Made by a program: the position numbers and the translations under genes. Positions 1-12,515 of a stretch of DNA of 64,000 nucleotides are shown here, one piece after another. Numbering within the stretch: the first letter of the stretch is position 1; every line of letters starts with the position of its first letter. The stretch comes from Kalaharituber pfeilii. Its lineage: Eukaryota; Ascomycota; Pezizomycetes; Pezizales; Pezizaceae. The notes under the pieces are model-generated. The model was not told the origin of the DNA and made no database searches. It saw nothing but the letters and a program-made list of their open reading frames with translations. The stretch lies in NCBI GenBank assembly GCA_015179045.1, contig WHUZ01000004.1, positions 124,001 through 188,000 of the forward strand, written 5' to 3'.

Positions 1-1825
1 AATCTGGAGCCGGCAATCGATATATACCAAGAGAAATATGTGTGTTACCCTAACTTTGTAATCGCCTCCTGAACTGTTCAAGCTAATAGCACAAATTTAG
101 TGTCGAACCCAATGGACTCCGCTATCCTGGGCCGTTTTTCATGATAGATTGGACGTAGTTGAAGCACTGATTGGGCTCGCCAACGAGGCAGATGAGGATG
201 GTGCATGGAAGCTGATCAATCCCCAGCTCAACAGTCCAAGCAAGAGTTCATTTGATTCCTTTGCTATGGCATTACGACTTGGGAAAACGCGAATTGTAGA
301 AACCTTCATGAAGGAAACTGGTTGCGGTCCTAACTTCGAGGATTTTGAGCAACCCACTGGCGTAGTCAAGCCTCAATACTACCTAGGCTTATCAATCAAC
401 GGTAAGAAGCGAAAAGACTGGGCTAAAGCCGCCAACCCGAATAATAATAGCGGCTGGACTACGAGTACGGAAAAACTGCTGCATTTCGCTGCTTTTTATG
501 GTAATCTAGATTCCGGTATGTTGTCATTGCCCTATTGAGAAAATAAAGCATTTACTAATTCTGTCCAGTGCACTGGCTGTTGTCTGAAAGGCCCTACCAT
601 TGTATTCAAGAGTTCCTTACATTGCATCCAAAAAATAGGCGAGCAAAGTTATTAGCGGCTCAGTCCAATCTCAAACAAATAGTGGAAGATGCCATCGGTA
701 TAGGTAGTGAGATACTTCCTCATCTTACAATCAAAGGCTGGAACGGGAAGAATTCTGCCGCTCTGCTTCAATTTTGGTTCTCAAAATTTCCACACCTCCT
801 GGAATCAAGAAATTGTCGTGGCTTGACGCCGTTCCTTTTTGCAGCAGCTTTCGACAATGTAGAGGCAATGAAGGAAACAATCTCTGCGGGAGCCGATGTT
901 CTAGCCAAGGATGCAGATCAGAGAAATATAGTGCATATAGCTGCTCAAAGTTCGAATTTAGAGAGCATATTGTCATGTCTTCCCAAGGAAATGAACATCA
1001 AGGACCTTGTCAAGCATCGGGCCATATGTAAAGGAATCTCAGCAACTGTATGGTATCACATAATTGAGGCCAACTGCCACTTACCTTCGCTCAAATACCT
1101 CATATCAATTTCGAATGGACACGGACTAGAAATTATAAACGGGGATGGCAATCTTCCGCTTCATCAGGTAGGTTCAGCTTTGTGAAAAACGCAAAAATAT
1201 TGCTGACATGAAAACTCGGTAGGCCGTCAGCAAGGGCAGGGTTGAAGTCACGGAACTTCTCCTTGACGCGCGTCCAGATCTCATTAACAAAGAAAATGCC
1301 AACGGTAGGACAGCACTGGATATTGTTAATGACACCTTCCTTCTAGACTTGGTGGGGAAGCCAGTAAAAATCCTTCCAGACAGGTGGGAAACACCACATG
1401 TAGGTGGTGTCGATGGGGTGCTTTGCAAATTGGGCCAGCTTAATAATCACACTTTGCGAGTTAACGAAGACTTTGACTCGCAGTCAAACATGCATGAGAC
1501 ACGCCGTTTGGTCTTGACTGCTGTTCAAAAACATCCGGTGGCTCGTATAAGGGCTACTTTGTTTGAAGCGAACGAGTTGGCTAAGAGGTATGAATACTTT
1601 TCTCCAGAATCTTATCATTCAGGCAAAAGACATAATTTGACACCCCGTAGACTTGCAAATAGAAAAGTGTACCAAAGCCAGCACAACGAAACCCCTGCTG
1701 CCGAAAATTGGCATCCACTACAAAGGGTGCTTTACCAGGCATACTTGGAGGAACATTACATGGAGTGCTCTAGTTGTGCTTCTGATGACGAAGATGATGC
1801 TAGTTCCTGCGACTCCGCATGCTGA
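1..1825 (+). CDS. Ankyrin-repeat protein, 5'-partial
   Basis: Supported exons are 148-515, 569-1167 and 1223-1825. Introns begin gtatgt and gtaggt and end in cag/tag, and the reading phase is kept at each junction. More coding sequence probably lies at about 1-40 and beyond the left edge, because the exon at 148 opens with an AG acceptor and has no start codon. The protein shows degenerate ankyrin units such as LLHFAAFYGNLDS, GLTPFLFAAAFDNVEAM and GRVEVTELLLDARPD. The C-terminus is acidic and cysteine/serine-rich (CSSCASDDEDDASSCDSAC). Ankyrin repeats bind proteins; the N-terminal effector or catalytic part is not visible, so the function is unknown. In fungi such proteins are often NLR-like or cytosolic scaffolds, and the next gene downstream is an NLR. 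Confidence is good for the ankyrin call and moderate for exact ends. Confidence 0.72.
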
Positions 1826-2497
1826 GAACCTGCGTACGAATGGAGTTGAGCATGAAAGCCCTAGATTGGTGTGGTTGGCCCGGAGGTACTGGTGGCTAGA
1901 GAGAGACGCCTCCGATTTATGTGGCTTTGTATGTCGTCTCGAGATTAACTTGTACTAGTATGGCAGACCAGGCTCTTTATGCATTGAAGTGATTCAAAGC
2001 AGTGACAACTTATACTTGCATCGTAATTCAATAATTCTACGCATCCATAACTACCAGATCTTGTAAATATTCTACGATCTGCTCTATCTACATTATTGAG
2101 GCTGCGCAGAAAAACGTCGACATGACATGCATGGCTTATCTAAAGTCTGGAGGTAATGCCCGGAAGTACGTCGACAGAACAAGTCTTTGCAGTATATCAT
2201 TTTTGGCATGTAGCTTGATGAGATATGTATTCTGTGTTGTTGTGATGAAGTTGTCTGTCGTCATGTCGTTGGAAATGGTTTATCTAATGACGGTCTGGCC
2301 GTCCATATGCAGCAGTTAATTAAGGCACTTCACATCAATCTCACCTCAGTTGCTATATCTCGCGCTACCATTGTCACGACTGGATGAAGCGATGATGAAT
2401 CATTCAATATTTTTGGTTTGGCATATTATTATGTATGACGATGATGCACCTGAGATGGATTGTTTTGTGGGCGTGTTGGAATTCAGGAATTATTTTA

Positions 2498-2551
<54 letters not shown>

Positions 2552-3533
2552 CTCTGCTCCTTCTTTGATTTTTTTTTAACAACTGGATGGAAGCAGATCT
2601 GGGGTGGAGACTGGTTACGAGACTAGGGTGGAGAGTGGAGTTGGAGCAGAAGGGAACTGTGGAGTACACACTAGAGACGGTAAACATTATATATTATTAT
2701 TGTAATATGTTTTTGGTCGCGGCTGTGTTCTATTGCCACAAGGCGTTTGAAATGTTTAGTGTGTTGGGAACTGACAATGTGGGGTGCACATACATATGAG
2801 CGGGGGTGGGTTGTATGTGGGGGTCGAAAGTTTAAAATGAATTCGGCCAGGGGGTGTTTGTCCTGGGAGATGTTCATCTTCATGATCAGGGTTCATATTT
2901 TTCATCCTTCATTTACTATTCCCCCCCCCTTCCCCCATGAACGCTCACTTGGATCAAAGTCATATACAGGTTTGTTCCAGTGACTGCAGTGTCAGATCCT
3001 GGAGGTGGGGGCAGAAGAAGCGGAAAGGACAGTAGGTGGGGGAAGGGAACAAATGCCTGTATAATCTAGGCTCGTGATATTAACAACCTGCTGCTGCAAG
3101 CACCGCGCGGGTAGTAGAGTATTGCCGTCCTTTTTTGGGTTTCTATCACATACAGTAAGATTTCTGGTTTAAGATGGCCCTCCTGTATAGCAAGGTTTGA
3201 CTGTAGTCCTGTTCAAGACACATTCGGTCCTAACCGCCATTGCTTACCTACCCGCCGGCAGCACCACTATGCTAGTTTTGCAATTCGTACGCTGAACGCT
3301 CCATCTAATTAAGTCGGTGAGTAAGAAGAGGAAGTATTAAGGCACAGTTCCCCGTCATTGCGTGAGATGTAAGCAAGACGATCTAATAACTGGCTTCTAG
3401 CTCCCCGTCTCGTTTTATCCCCCTCCCGGTGATCATTTCCTTCAAGTTACCCTCAAATACAAGCATGTCCTCTTTCGGCCCCCTGTGTTCCTTATTGTCC
3501 GCTTCCGCATCCAAGCTACCAAGCTAAGCTTTC

Positions 3534-3564
<31 letters not shown>

Positions 3565-5392
3565 ATGGTATTTGAAAAGAAAAAGCTTGAGGGCTCAATG
3601 GAAGCGACCGGGAAGGCTTTCCAGTAGCGTGTTGAGCGCCTGTGGCATTCCTGCGTGCGACTTCTCGTATCCGGATTCAAAGTGGAACAAGATGCATCAA
3701 AACCCGTCAGGAATGAAGCGTCCTTTGGAACGTTAAAGCCGATTTCCCCTGAGGTGGAGTATTCAGGTCGCGCGGGGGGGAATATTCCCTTCACTATCTC
3801 CACTGCCATGCGGCGAATAAGCTTACCTTTCGGAGACGTCTTGACACTTCAGCCGTTCCGCCTTCGAAAATTTCTAAATTTGCGGTTTGGTTTAACAGCC
3901 TTCACAGTTTGTCGATTCTCATCCACAGAGATATATGACTCTTGATTTTGTTTTTCTTGCGAGTATTATCATTCTTAAAATTCTTTCACGATGTCGGTAA
4001 CTAAATCTTTATCCGTACTTCGGCTGTGCATGACTGCGAATGTGCTTAGTTAAAGAAGAAACAACCGCGACCTCAATTGGTTGTTAAGATAATTGGAATC
4101 TTGATAACCAGATATCATACCTCAAATCTTGCTAGTTGCTATCAGAATGGCATCCCATTGTAATTGCAAGGGCTTGGCCTCATAGAGTGCCCCAAGGTGA
4201 TACCGATCAAGGTGAATTTAATTGAGCGCTGGGCGAATTAATCGACGGGACGAGGAGGCGGAAAAACTCGAGGTAGCTGGGTGTTGTGGGGTGGGCAGGA
4301 GTGTAGTGTTCAGAGAATTCTTCTTTTTCTTTTGTTTTTTTAAATTTCCCGTGCGAAAACGTCTCTTCTAGCATTGACCTGGAAGCCTTCGCTTGCGGCT
4401 TGGTTATCTTCAGGGAGTCACTGCTGTTCCTACTGCTGTTCCTATTGCGGTTTCAATTGTGTGATATGATTGATGCTGTCTTTTTCTTTTTTTCTTTTTT
4501 TTTTTTTTTCCAAAAAAGAGTCCTCGTGGACGGTACTTAAGCCTGAGGAAGAGGAGGCGATTGGGGAAGAACAACGGCGGGATAGAATTGGCGAGAATAT
4601 GTCATGGATGGATCAATCTATAGAGGAGCGTGACATTGCGAGATGAGATGGCATCCGGGGGTGCTGAAATTGAAAGTCCGTCGGAGTGTTATGCTGAGAG
4701 ATGTGTCGGCCACAGCGACTGAGCTATGCATTCCTCCAACGGCCCAAGCCGAGCAGGCGCGGTCACTCATAGCAGCAGAAATGAACATCAATGGTATGGT
4801 GAGTGCCAAGATGTGAGTTCATTTATGATATGAATACAGTACCTATCATAGATTGACTTGGGGAAGTTAGCCCACTAAGCCCATCTTGGAATCTAGTCGG
4901 CAATATCGCCAGTGTCGATATGGGATACTGTACTCTACAAGTAACATTTGCTACAAAGAGGGCAGGTGCTAGCGGCTAGGCATAGCAAAGACCGTACGTG
5001 CTCTAGCCACTCCGTATTTTGAATCAATATCGTGCGAAATTGTAACGAGTTTCACGCAAGACCCAAACTCTGGATCTGTATATCCAAAGTTGAGTATGCA
5101 TAAGAGGCCGATGCGGGGCATATTTTTATTCTTTGCAGAATGGGAACATATGTGTCGGCGCCTTGTCTTTCGAAGTGCCTGAATTGTAGTCTAGTACGCT
5201 GCTTGCCAATTGGTTGATCCAGGAGGGCAGCTTGTGACCACCACTTGCAATGAAACATTAATGCGGATGCGGGGTTAAAATCAACAATCACTGACCATCG
5301 TTCACCATCCACATAGTTAAATTAGACTCCTTACGTACTCAAGCTCTCGCATCCAATATCTTTTGGGACAATCTCGGTGCCAGGAATTCAAG
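1826..5392. other. Intergenic spacer with homopolymer tracts
   Basis: This is 3.6 kb without a convincing gene. It contains a long T tract at about 2505-2550, an A tract at about 3534-3562 and a second T-rich stretch near 4480-4510. Short ORFs (for example 3655-3945 plus and 4618-4809 minus) have no recognisable domain and no splice-supported extension. The 3' end of the ankyrin gene and the promoter of the NLR gene must lie at its two edges. Confidence 0.5.
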
Positions 5393-8300
5393 ATGGATAA
5401 TCCAGAATCATCCGGAAGCCAGCAAAGGGGGTGGCGTCAGAGCATGAAAGGCATGATGCACAATGCCAAACGTGCAATCAAGTCAACTATCAAGAGTAGC
5501 AACGCTTTAGCTCCGCCACTTGACAACCGCTTATCTCGATCGCAAGCGAAATCTGACGGAGCAACAGGCCACGCGAGGACTAGCAGCGCACCCCCAGCTA
5601 ATAGGCCTCCCCTTATTATCCCCCACATAGCAGCACAAACAGTTCAACAATCTACCTCCTCACGTCTAGATACTACTCTCGTATCATCGCAATCAGCAAA
5701 ATCGCAAACTGTGGCCAATAGTGTAGCAACTGTTTTATCTCATTCATCAAAGGAGCAATCAGGAGCACCCCCAAATCATGTTGTTAAGGCAACTGGTTCA
5801 CTTTATTTAACGGAGGAGGACTCGGTAGTGCCTCAAAATCCTCCACAGAGTTTACAGAGCAGCAAAATACGGGGCAATATTGAGCTTATAATTGAGGCTT
5901 TACAGTCTGCTAAGGATGATGTCAAAAAAGGGCAGTGGCAATACACCAACAGTCGTGGCGAGCGTGTTGTGGTAGTGGAACGGCTAGGACGAATCCTGAA
6001 GGGGGTACAATATTATGCAGGAATAGTTGATGTAGCAATACAGCATAGCCCCGAAACTACTGCTCTTATCTGGGCTGGTGTTAGGTTTATTTTGCAGGTC
6101 AGTGATAAAATTCTCCCACATGAAGATAGTTAACCATAACAATAGACTGCACTCAATCATCTTCAATTGATGGAACATTTGGAATTGGCAATGGCAATCA
6201 TTGTTGAAAGCATGGCGATGTGTGAATTTTATGCCCACATCTATATGACTGCACCGTTGAATATCACATTGCATTCCGACTTGACGTCTAAGGCTTTTAG
6301 AGGCAGGCTGGATTCTGCTCTGAAAGCACTCTATGCTGCAATTTGGGCTTTTGCAGATGAAGTACAAAAATATTTCAATTGCTCATGTATGATATTTGAT
6401 TCCTGATTCAGCCAGCGTAGACTTCGCTAACAAGAGCTAAAACTAGGGGAAAGGAAGATCTTGAATGCATTCATGCCTTTTTCAGTTGCAATGCAACCAC
6501 TCCTTGATGATATATCTACCAAGGAAAAGATAGTCAGAGAATGCGCAGATACTGCTACCATGAAAAGGATTATGGGTAAGAACGCTAACCGACGTCAAAG
6601 TCTCGCATAAGTATGTTATCCTAATGAAAGTAGATAATTCCGATAAGCTTCAACAGATGAATTGCCACTTGAATGATATCAAGAGGGAAATGGAATCTTT
6701 ATCTAAGGTAGACGGTGAGTGCATGACCTCATGACGTTTATCCATAGTATCCTGCAATTGATGCTAATGGCTGGAAAAACAAAATAGAAATTCATGCTTT
6801 AATTAAGGAGGACCTTGCGGTGAATAAGGTAATAAAAGAACAGTTATGGGGCCTAGGTGAGTTTAGTGTACGATTGTTTACTACACTGATTGTTGACGTA
6901 AAACTAGTACTGGATCAACATCAGACACTTTTTAGAACAGGTCTGGATTCATCCCTGGATCCACATTTAGAGAAGCTTAAAAATGACTACCTAGCCGAAT
7001 CTCAATTGGAGGGGTTTATGCCAGACCTATATGTTCCTACAGAGGGAATGATAGACCCATACGACAATACACGCTTTGATCTACTGGAGGCTGTTCAGAA
7101 ATTCCTCTCTAATGTACCACAAAAGGTTTGCCTGATACAGGGTGCTGCTGGTTCTGGAAAGTCTACATTCAACCACCACCTTGCACGCCAACTATGGTCT
7201 AAGTACGACAGTGCTCCTAATCAAGCAAGTGCAATGATTCCCTTATTCATTTCACTATTCAGAGCCTATACGCCAGGCACCGGAAAGCAAGATTTGATAG
7301 CCGCTTACTTCGAAAGTCAAGGGTTTGATAAACACCAAATAAAGTTAGCACAGGAGCGGCAATTTGTGTTTATCTTAGATGGTTATGATGAGATTGAGAG
7401 GAGGGATCGCAACTTTTATGAAGAAAATAAACTTCACCTCTGGAAAGCTAAAGTGGTAATCACTAGCCGACCTGAGTATTTAATGCATGGCTATCGGAGC
7501 AAGTTTCACCCTCCTAATCAGCCGCAGCTATTGCAAGAATATTGGGTTGCACCCTTTTCGAAGTCTAGCATCCGGGAGTATATTTCTCGATATGTAAGAG
7601 CTAATTCTACTGGCCCTTCAGTTGAGGAATATGAAAAGTACTTGCTGAAGCCAGAAATATGCACGCTTATCAGCAACCCGTTTCTGCTCAGAATGGTTGT
7701 AACGGTCGTACCAACTTTGGATAAAGGCAAGCTCAAGCGCATGGAATTATACAAACAGTTCATCGATCATTGGCTAGGCCAAGCACAGACCCGTTTAGAT
7801 AGGATTCAGCTACCCGATTCTCAGCGTCGTGCGTATGCTCAATTAGATGAGTGCGGCTTCAGCTTTCACACACGATGCTTTTGTCAACAATTTGCACTAG
7901 CTCTTTACCATCATCAAGTACTTGAAGCAACATATGCTCCAAATTTTCTCCCTCAAGATAACAATTCCAGCGCACCAGGGGTATCAGTTTGGAAAGACTT
8001 TTTAGCCACCGATGATGATAGAATACGGCTTTTACGCTTCAGTTCACCACTTATTCGGCAGGGGAACTCATACAGATTTCTACACAAATCACTCCGGGAC
8101 TTCTTGGTCGCCGAAGCACTTTGGGAAGATAAGTTACTTACACAATGTAAAGCCAATGCACTGATCAATAAGTTCAATGTCGTTGATGATCCTGGTGTTC
8201 GTGACTTCATCATCGAAGAAGTGAGGTGTAGAAGTCAACTGCAAGATAATCTTTTGGCATTGATTGAACGCTCTAAATTTGACTCTCATTTTTCATCAGC

Positions 8301-10591
8301 AGCAGCAAATGCAATTACAATTCTCGTGAGAGCTGGGAGAACATTTGTGGGTCATGACTTTCGTGGAATACAGATTCCTGGAGCTGATCTAAGTGGTGGT
8401 TGGTTTGACTCTGCTCAATTCCAAGGTGCAGACCTACGTCAGGTTCGTCTTTTTTCTTCATTTACTCGCATAATCATCGCCATAGCCCCCAGGGCGGCAC
8501 GTGATCACTGATATAAAAAAAAAATAAAAATAAAAAATTCGCATAATCTAACACCGGAATGAGCAGGTTCGTTTGCATCAAACTTGGCTTAGGAAAGCAA
8601 ACCTCAGTCAATCTTATATGAACTCTGTATCGTTTGGGGAAAGACCTATCATACGACAATTTGATTGTGTACGCAGTGTCGCCTTCTCTCCTGATGGCCA
8701 GCTGCTTGCTTCCGGTAGTAGGGACTGCACTGTACGGCTATGGTCAGTTCAGCAGCAAAGGGCCGTTCATACCTTCGAGGGCCATAGCGATTCGGTAAAC
8801 AGTGTCGCCTTCTCTCCTGATGGCCAGCTGCTTGCTTCCGGTAGTGAGGACCGCACTGTACGGCTATGGTCAGTTCAGCAGCAAAGGGCCGTTCATACCT
8901 TCGAGGGCCATAGCGTGTCGGTAAACAGTGTCGCCTTCTCTCCTGATGGCCAGCTGCTTGCTTCCGGTAGTGAGGACCGCACTGTACGGCTATGGTCAGT
9001 TCAGCAGCAAAGGGCCGTTCATACCTTCGAGGGCCATAGCGTGTCGGTAAACAGTGTCGCCTTCTCTCCTGATGGCCAGCTGCTTGCTTCCGGTAGTAGG
9101 GACTGCACTGTACGGCTATGGTCAGTTCAGCAGCAAAGGGCCGTTCATACCTTCGAGGGCCATAGCGTGTCGGTAAACAGTGTCGCCTTCTCTCCTGATG
9201 GCCAGCTGCTTGCTTCCGGTAGTAGGGACTGCACTGTACGGCTATGGTCAGTTCAGCAGCAAAGGGCCGTTCATACCTTCGAGGGCCATAGCGATTGGGT
9301 ATACAGTGTCGCCTTCTCTCCTGATGGCCAGCTGCTTGCTTCCGGTAGTGAGGACTGCACTGTACGGCTATGGTCAGTTCAGCAGCAAAGGGCCGTTCAT
9401 ACCTTCGAGGGCCATAGCGTGTCGGTATACAGTGTCGCCTTCTCTCCTGATGGCCAGCTGCTTGCTTCCGGTAGTGGGGACTGCACTGTACGGCTATGGT
9501 CAGTTCAGCAGCAAAGGGCCGTTCATACCTTCGAGGGCCATAGCGATTGGGTATACAGTGTCGCCTTCTCTCCTGATGGCCAGCTGCTTGCTTCCGGTAG
9601 TGAGGACTGCACTGTACGGCTATGGTCAGTTCAGCAGCAAAGGGCCGTTCATACCTTCGAGGGCCATAGCGATTCGGTAAGGAGTGTCGCCTTCTCTCCT
9701 GATGGCCAGCTGCTTGCTTCCGGTAGTGGGGACTGCACTGTACGGCTATGGTCAGTTCAGCAGCAAAGGGCCGTTCATACCTTCGAGGGCCATAGCGTGT
9801 CGGTAAACAGTGTCGCCTTCTCTCCTGATGGCCAGCTGCTTGCTTCCGGTAGTGGGGACCGCACTGTACGGCTATGGTCAGTTCAGCAGCAAAGGGCCGT
9901 TCATACCTTCGAGGGCCATAGCGTGTCGGTAGACAGTGTCGCCTTCTCTCCTGATGGCCAGCTGCTTGCTTCCGGTAGTGAGGACTGCACTGTACGGCTA
10001 TGGTCAGTTCAGCAGCAAAGGGCCGTTCATACCTTCGAGGGCCATAGCGATTGGGTAAACAGTGTCGCCTTCTCTCCTGATGGCCAGCTGCTTGCTTCCG
10101 GTAGTGAGGACTGCACTGTACGGCTATGGTCAGTTCAGCAGCAAAGGGCCGTTCATACCTTCGAGGGCCATAGCGATTCGGTAAGGAGTGTCGCCTTCTC
10201 TCCTGATGGCCAGCTGCTTGCTTCCGGTAGTGAGGACCGCACTGTACGGCTATGGTCAGTTCAGCAGCAAAGGGCCGTTCATACCTTCGAGGGCCATAGC
10301 GTGTGGGTAAACAGTGTCGCCTTCTCTCCTGATGGCCAGCTGCTTGCTTCCCGATCTCCAGCTCGAGCCATGAATGCCAGTCCTTCCTATCTTATAGCAG
10401 TAGGGAATGGTCGCATTGTTTCTGTATGGCAAGTGCAACGCAGAGCGCTAGACGATCGCTCCTGGGACATCACCTGTCAATTCGCATTACCCCACAACCA
10501 GCTCGTCCTCATGAATACGAACATCCAAGGTGTAACGGGGCTCGATCCACTTAATCTTTCCCTGCTCAGACAACACCGAGCAGTTGAGTGA
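5393..10591 (+). CDS. NACHT-WD40 STAND (NLR-like) protein
   Basis: Model: exons 5393-6097, 6146-6386, 6447-6575, 6634-6714, 6788-8442 and 8567-10591, giving about 1,611 residues with phase kept at every junction. A further in-frame 51-nt intron at 6857-6907 (gtgagt...ctag) is possible. Residues 1-140 are Ser/Thr/Gln-rich. A helical N-terminal domain typical of fungal STAND proteins follows (VERLGRILKGVQYYAG, IWAGVRFIL). NACHT has its P-loop near residue 504 (GAAGSGKST), Walker B FILDGYDEIE and sensor KVVITSRPEY. Pentapeptide-like residues (GADLSGGWFDSAQFQGADL) precede 14 WD40 units from about residue 972. Members of the HET-E/NWD family act as cytosolic signal-transducing receptors in non-self recognition or programmed cell death; ligand binding by the WD propeller is inferred. 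The gene looks intact, with no frameshift. Nothing in the sequence reveals the ligand. Confidence 0.9.
8669..10355 (+). repeat. Tandem array of 126-bp WD40 units (13 full + 1 partial)
   Basis: Each unit encodes 42 residues. Units start every 126 nt from 8669, and the partial 14th starts at 10307. Apart from a few codons the units look identical even at synonymous sites. Variable residues are position 2 (R/N/Y/D), 18 (R/E/G), 20 (C/R) and 41-42 (DS, VS, DW, VW). Fourteen units would make two seven-bladed propellers. Confidence 0.95.
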
Positions 10592-11287
10592 ATGAAGCTG
10601 TTCTGGGGTCACACCTTTTATAATGGGGTTCTGGCCTCCTTTATATAACCTGCTTGCGGGTGCCATCTTCTCTTGCTTATGTTATCTTGATCTGCATATT
10701 ATCCATTTATGTTATCATATCTCCGTTGCTTGCCACTTGGTGGCACGGAGTAATAGTTCGTTCAGTGTGGCGAGTTTCTTCACTGCTACTTGGCCTCTAG
10801 AAATCCTCTAGACAGAGCACGTAGCAAAGTAGCGACAACTACGAATGGCGAAACCGGCTAGGGCCGACGTGGCGTTCTTATTGTGGCGAGTACCATCATG
10901 CTATACCTGGAATATTTTGTTATGAATCATGTATATATCTTCGTGACAAGCTGGTTAGGCAGAAACCAACTTACCATCATTTGTCTAAATTTTCAGATGC
11001 CCATCATATTGTCACAGTCTTCCGCGCCGTCGTCTGTTGCCTAGAATAGCCATTTATTTATCAGCCAAATTGTTAAATAGCAGGAGCTTTATAGGCCAAA
11101 TTCGCTCTGATTAGAGCTAAGTACTCCGTATGTTGAAAATGGCCAAGAGACGTGTCATGACGGTATGACATGGCGGTATGCGAGCGTACCCAGAGCAGGG
11201 CTAAAATGCAGTGAGCTACGAGGTCATGTGACCGGCCCACCCCTGCTATGCCTGAAGACCTGGCGCGAACCGGTACCAAGAGCCCGT

Positions 11288-11392
11288 ATGCATGGATACT
11301 CCTATATATCCCGACCGTACTACCAGGGGTCACCGGTAGTTCTACCTTTTGGTGCAACGGTTTGCAAGACGGTCGGTTGCAACCCGTAACAA
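11288..11392 (+). repeat. Dispersed ~100-bp repeat, copy 1
   Basis: It shares with 31340-31433 the blocks 'ggatactcctatatatcccga', 'ggtagttctacctttYg' and 'acggtcggttgcaacccg', ending in taaca. The taaca end suggests an LTR edge, but no partner tgtta start with a target duplication was found. Confidence 0.7.
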
Positions 11393-11550
11393 GACGATGC
11401 TATCAATGGCGAAGTCAGCAGCAGGTATAAGGCGGGGCCTGATGGACGTGGTGGTGATGTTGTTAAAGGGGGCACAAGAGTCTAAGGGGCAATGAAGAGG
11501 CAGACCAGGTGGTGAGACTGGGGACATTCCTCCCATATCAGGATGAGGTA

Positions 11551-12000
11551 GTTATATAAATAAGTATATAATTCTTCCTTCATGCGACTTTCCCTTTCTC
11601 AGTAATAAAAGTGAAGTCTAGAGTTCATCCGATTCGATTCCAAAAAGTAAATGGATAATCCTTTACTAATACAGTATAGCTATAGTATTTCTTGATTTTG
11701 ACTCTTAATTTCTTGAAATATAAAAATTATTTCAGGCTGTTTCTCAAAGTGCATATAAGGCTAGTCTATACTATAGAATTAGTAATTAAATTGCTATTAC
11801 TAAAGTAGTCTCTGGAGTTTATCTGTTTCAGTTTGGAAAAGTGAATAGAAAATCATTATTTAGTAATACTATATAGTTATACTATTTCTTGATTTCGCTT
11901 CATAATTTCTTGATATAAAAATTATTTCAGGCTATTTGTCACAGTACATATAAGGTTAGTCTATACTATAGAATTAGTAAATAAATTTCTATTACTAAAG
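11551..12000 (+). repeat. Helitron-like 5' module followed by ~194-bp tandem duplication
   Basis: The segment at 11571-11640 resembles the modules at 37231-37310 and 39136-39217, sharing cttcctt and a GTGAAGYCTRGAGTTCATCC-like core. Two diverged ~194-bp units begin at about 11607 and 11801. Each carries the core, a 'tatttcttgatttt' stretch, 'aaaattatttcaggct' and 'agtctatactatagaattag'. No transposase gene follows, so this is probably a relic or a non-autonomous relative of the Helitron at 37-47 kb. Confidence 0.55.
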
Positions 12001-12393
12001 TGCCTTCTGTTGTCATGCCCTGACTATTATTAATTATTTTAGGCCATTGCTCATGTTTCTTACTGAATTATTATTTGCTAATTATTTTCAGCTGATCTCT
12101 CTTTATTACTTGCTATCTACTCAGTGCTCACTACAGCATATTTGCATTCAAGTTAATATGAGCTGAATCGGTATTGAGTTTTGTAGCATATGTGTATACT
12201 CGGCTCACACCAGCTCAGCTGCCGAGTAGTAGTTGTATATTACACATCGACTCAGTCACGATGTACATACAACTCATACTAGCTTACTTAGCAGTCTAGC
12301 TGAGTATGTTTTATGGCATGACAAACCAGCTCAATTCGGACTCACTCAGAAAAACCAACTCAAAACTCACACTGGGTGCAAACATATGTAACT

Positions 12394-12515
12394 TACTACT
12401 TACTACTCGCTACTTACTGCTCACTACTCGCTACTCACTACTTACTCTACTATCTACTTACTACTTACTACTTGCTACTTGCTACTTACTACTCACTACT
12501 CGCTACTTGCTATGG
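12394..12515. repeat. CTACTTA/CTACTCG microsatellite-like tract
   Basis: The run is an imperfect tandem of 7-14 nt units (cttactact, cttgctact, ctactcact). Open frames across it are by-products of the repeat. Confidence 0.8.

Noticed and set aside
4618..4809. Small minus-strand open frame with a hydrophobic start
   Set aside because: It is short, isolated, without splice support or recognisable similarity.
8443..8566. Stop codons between the pentapeptide-like stretch and the WD40 array, as if two genes
   Set aside because: A gttcgt donor and a gagcag acceptor join the frames exactly in phase, so this is an intron.
9180..9680. Long open frame inside the WD40 array in another register
   Set aside because: It follows from the 126-bp repeat, a multiple of 3 that lacks stops in that frame.
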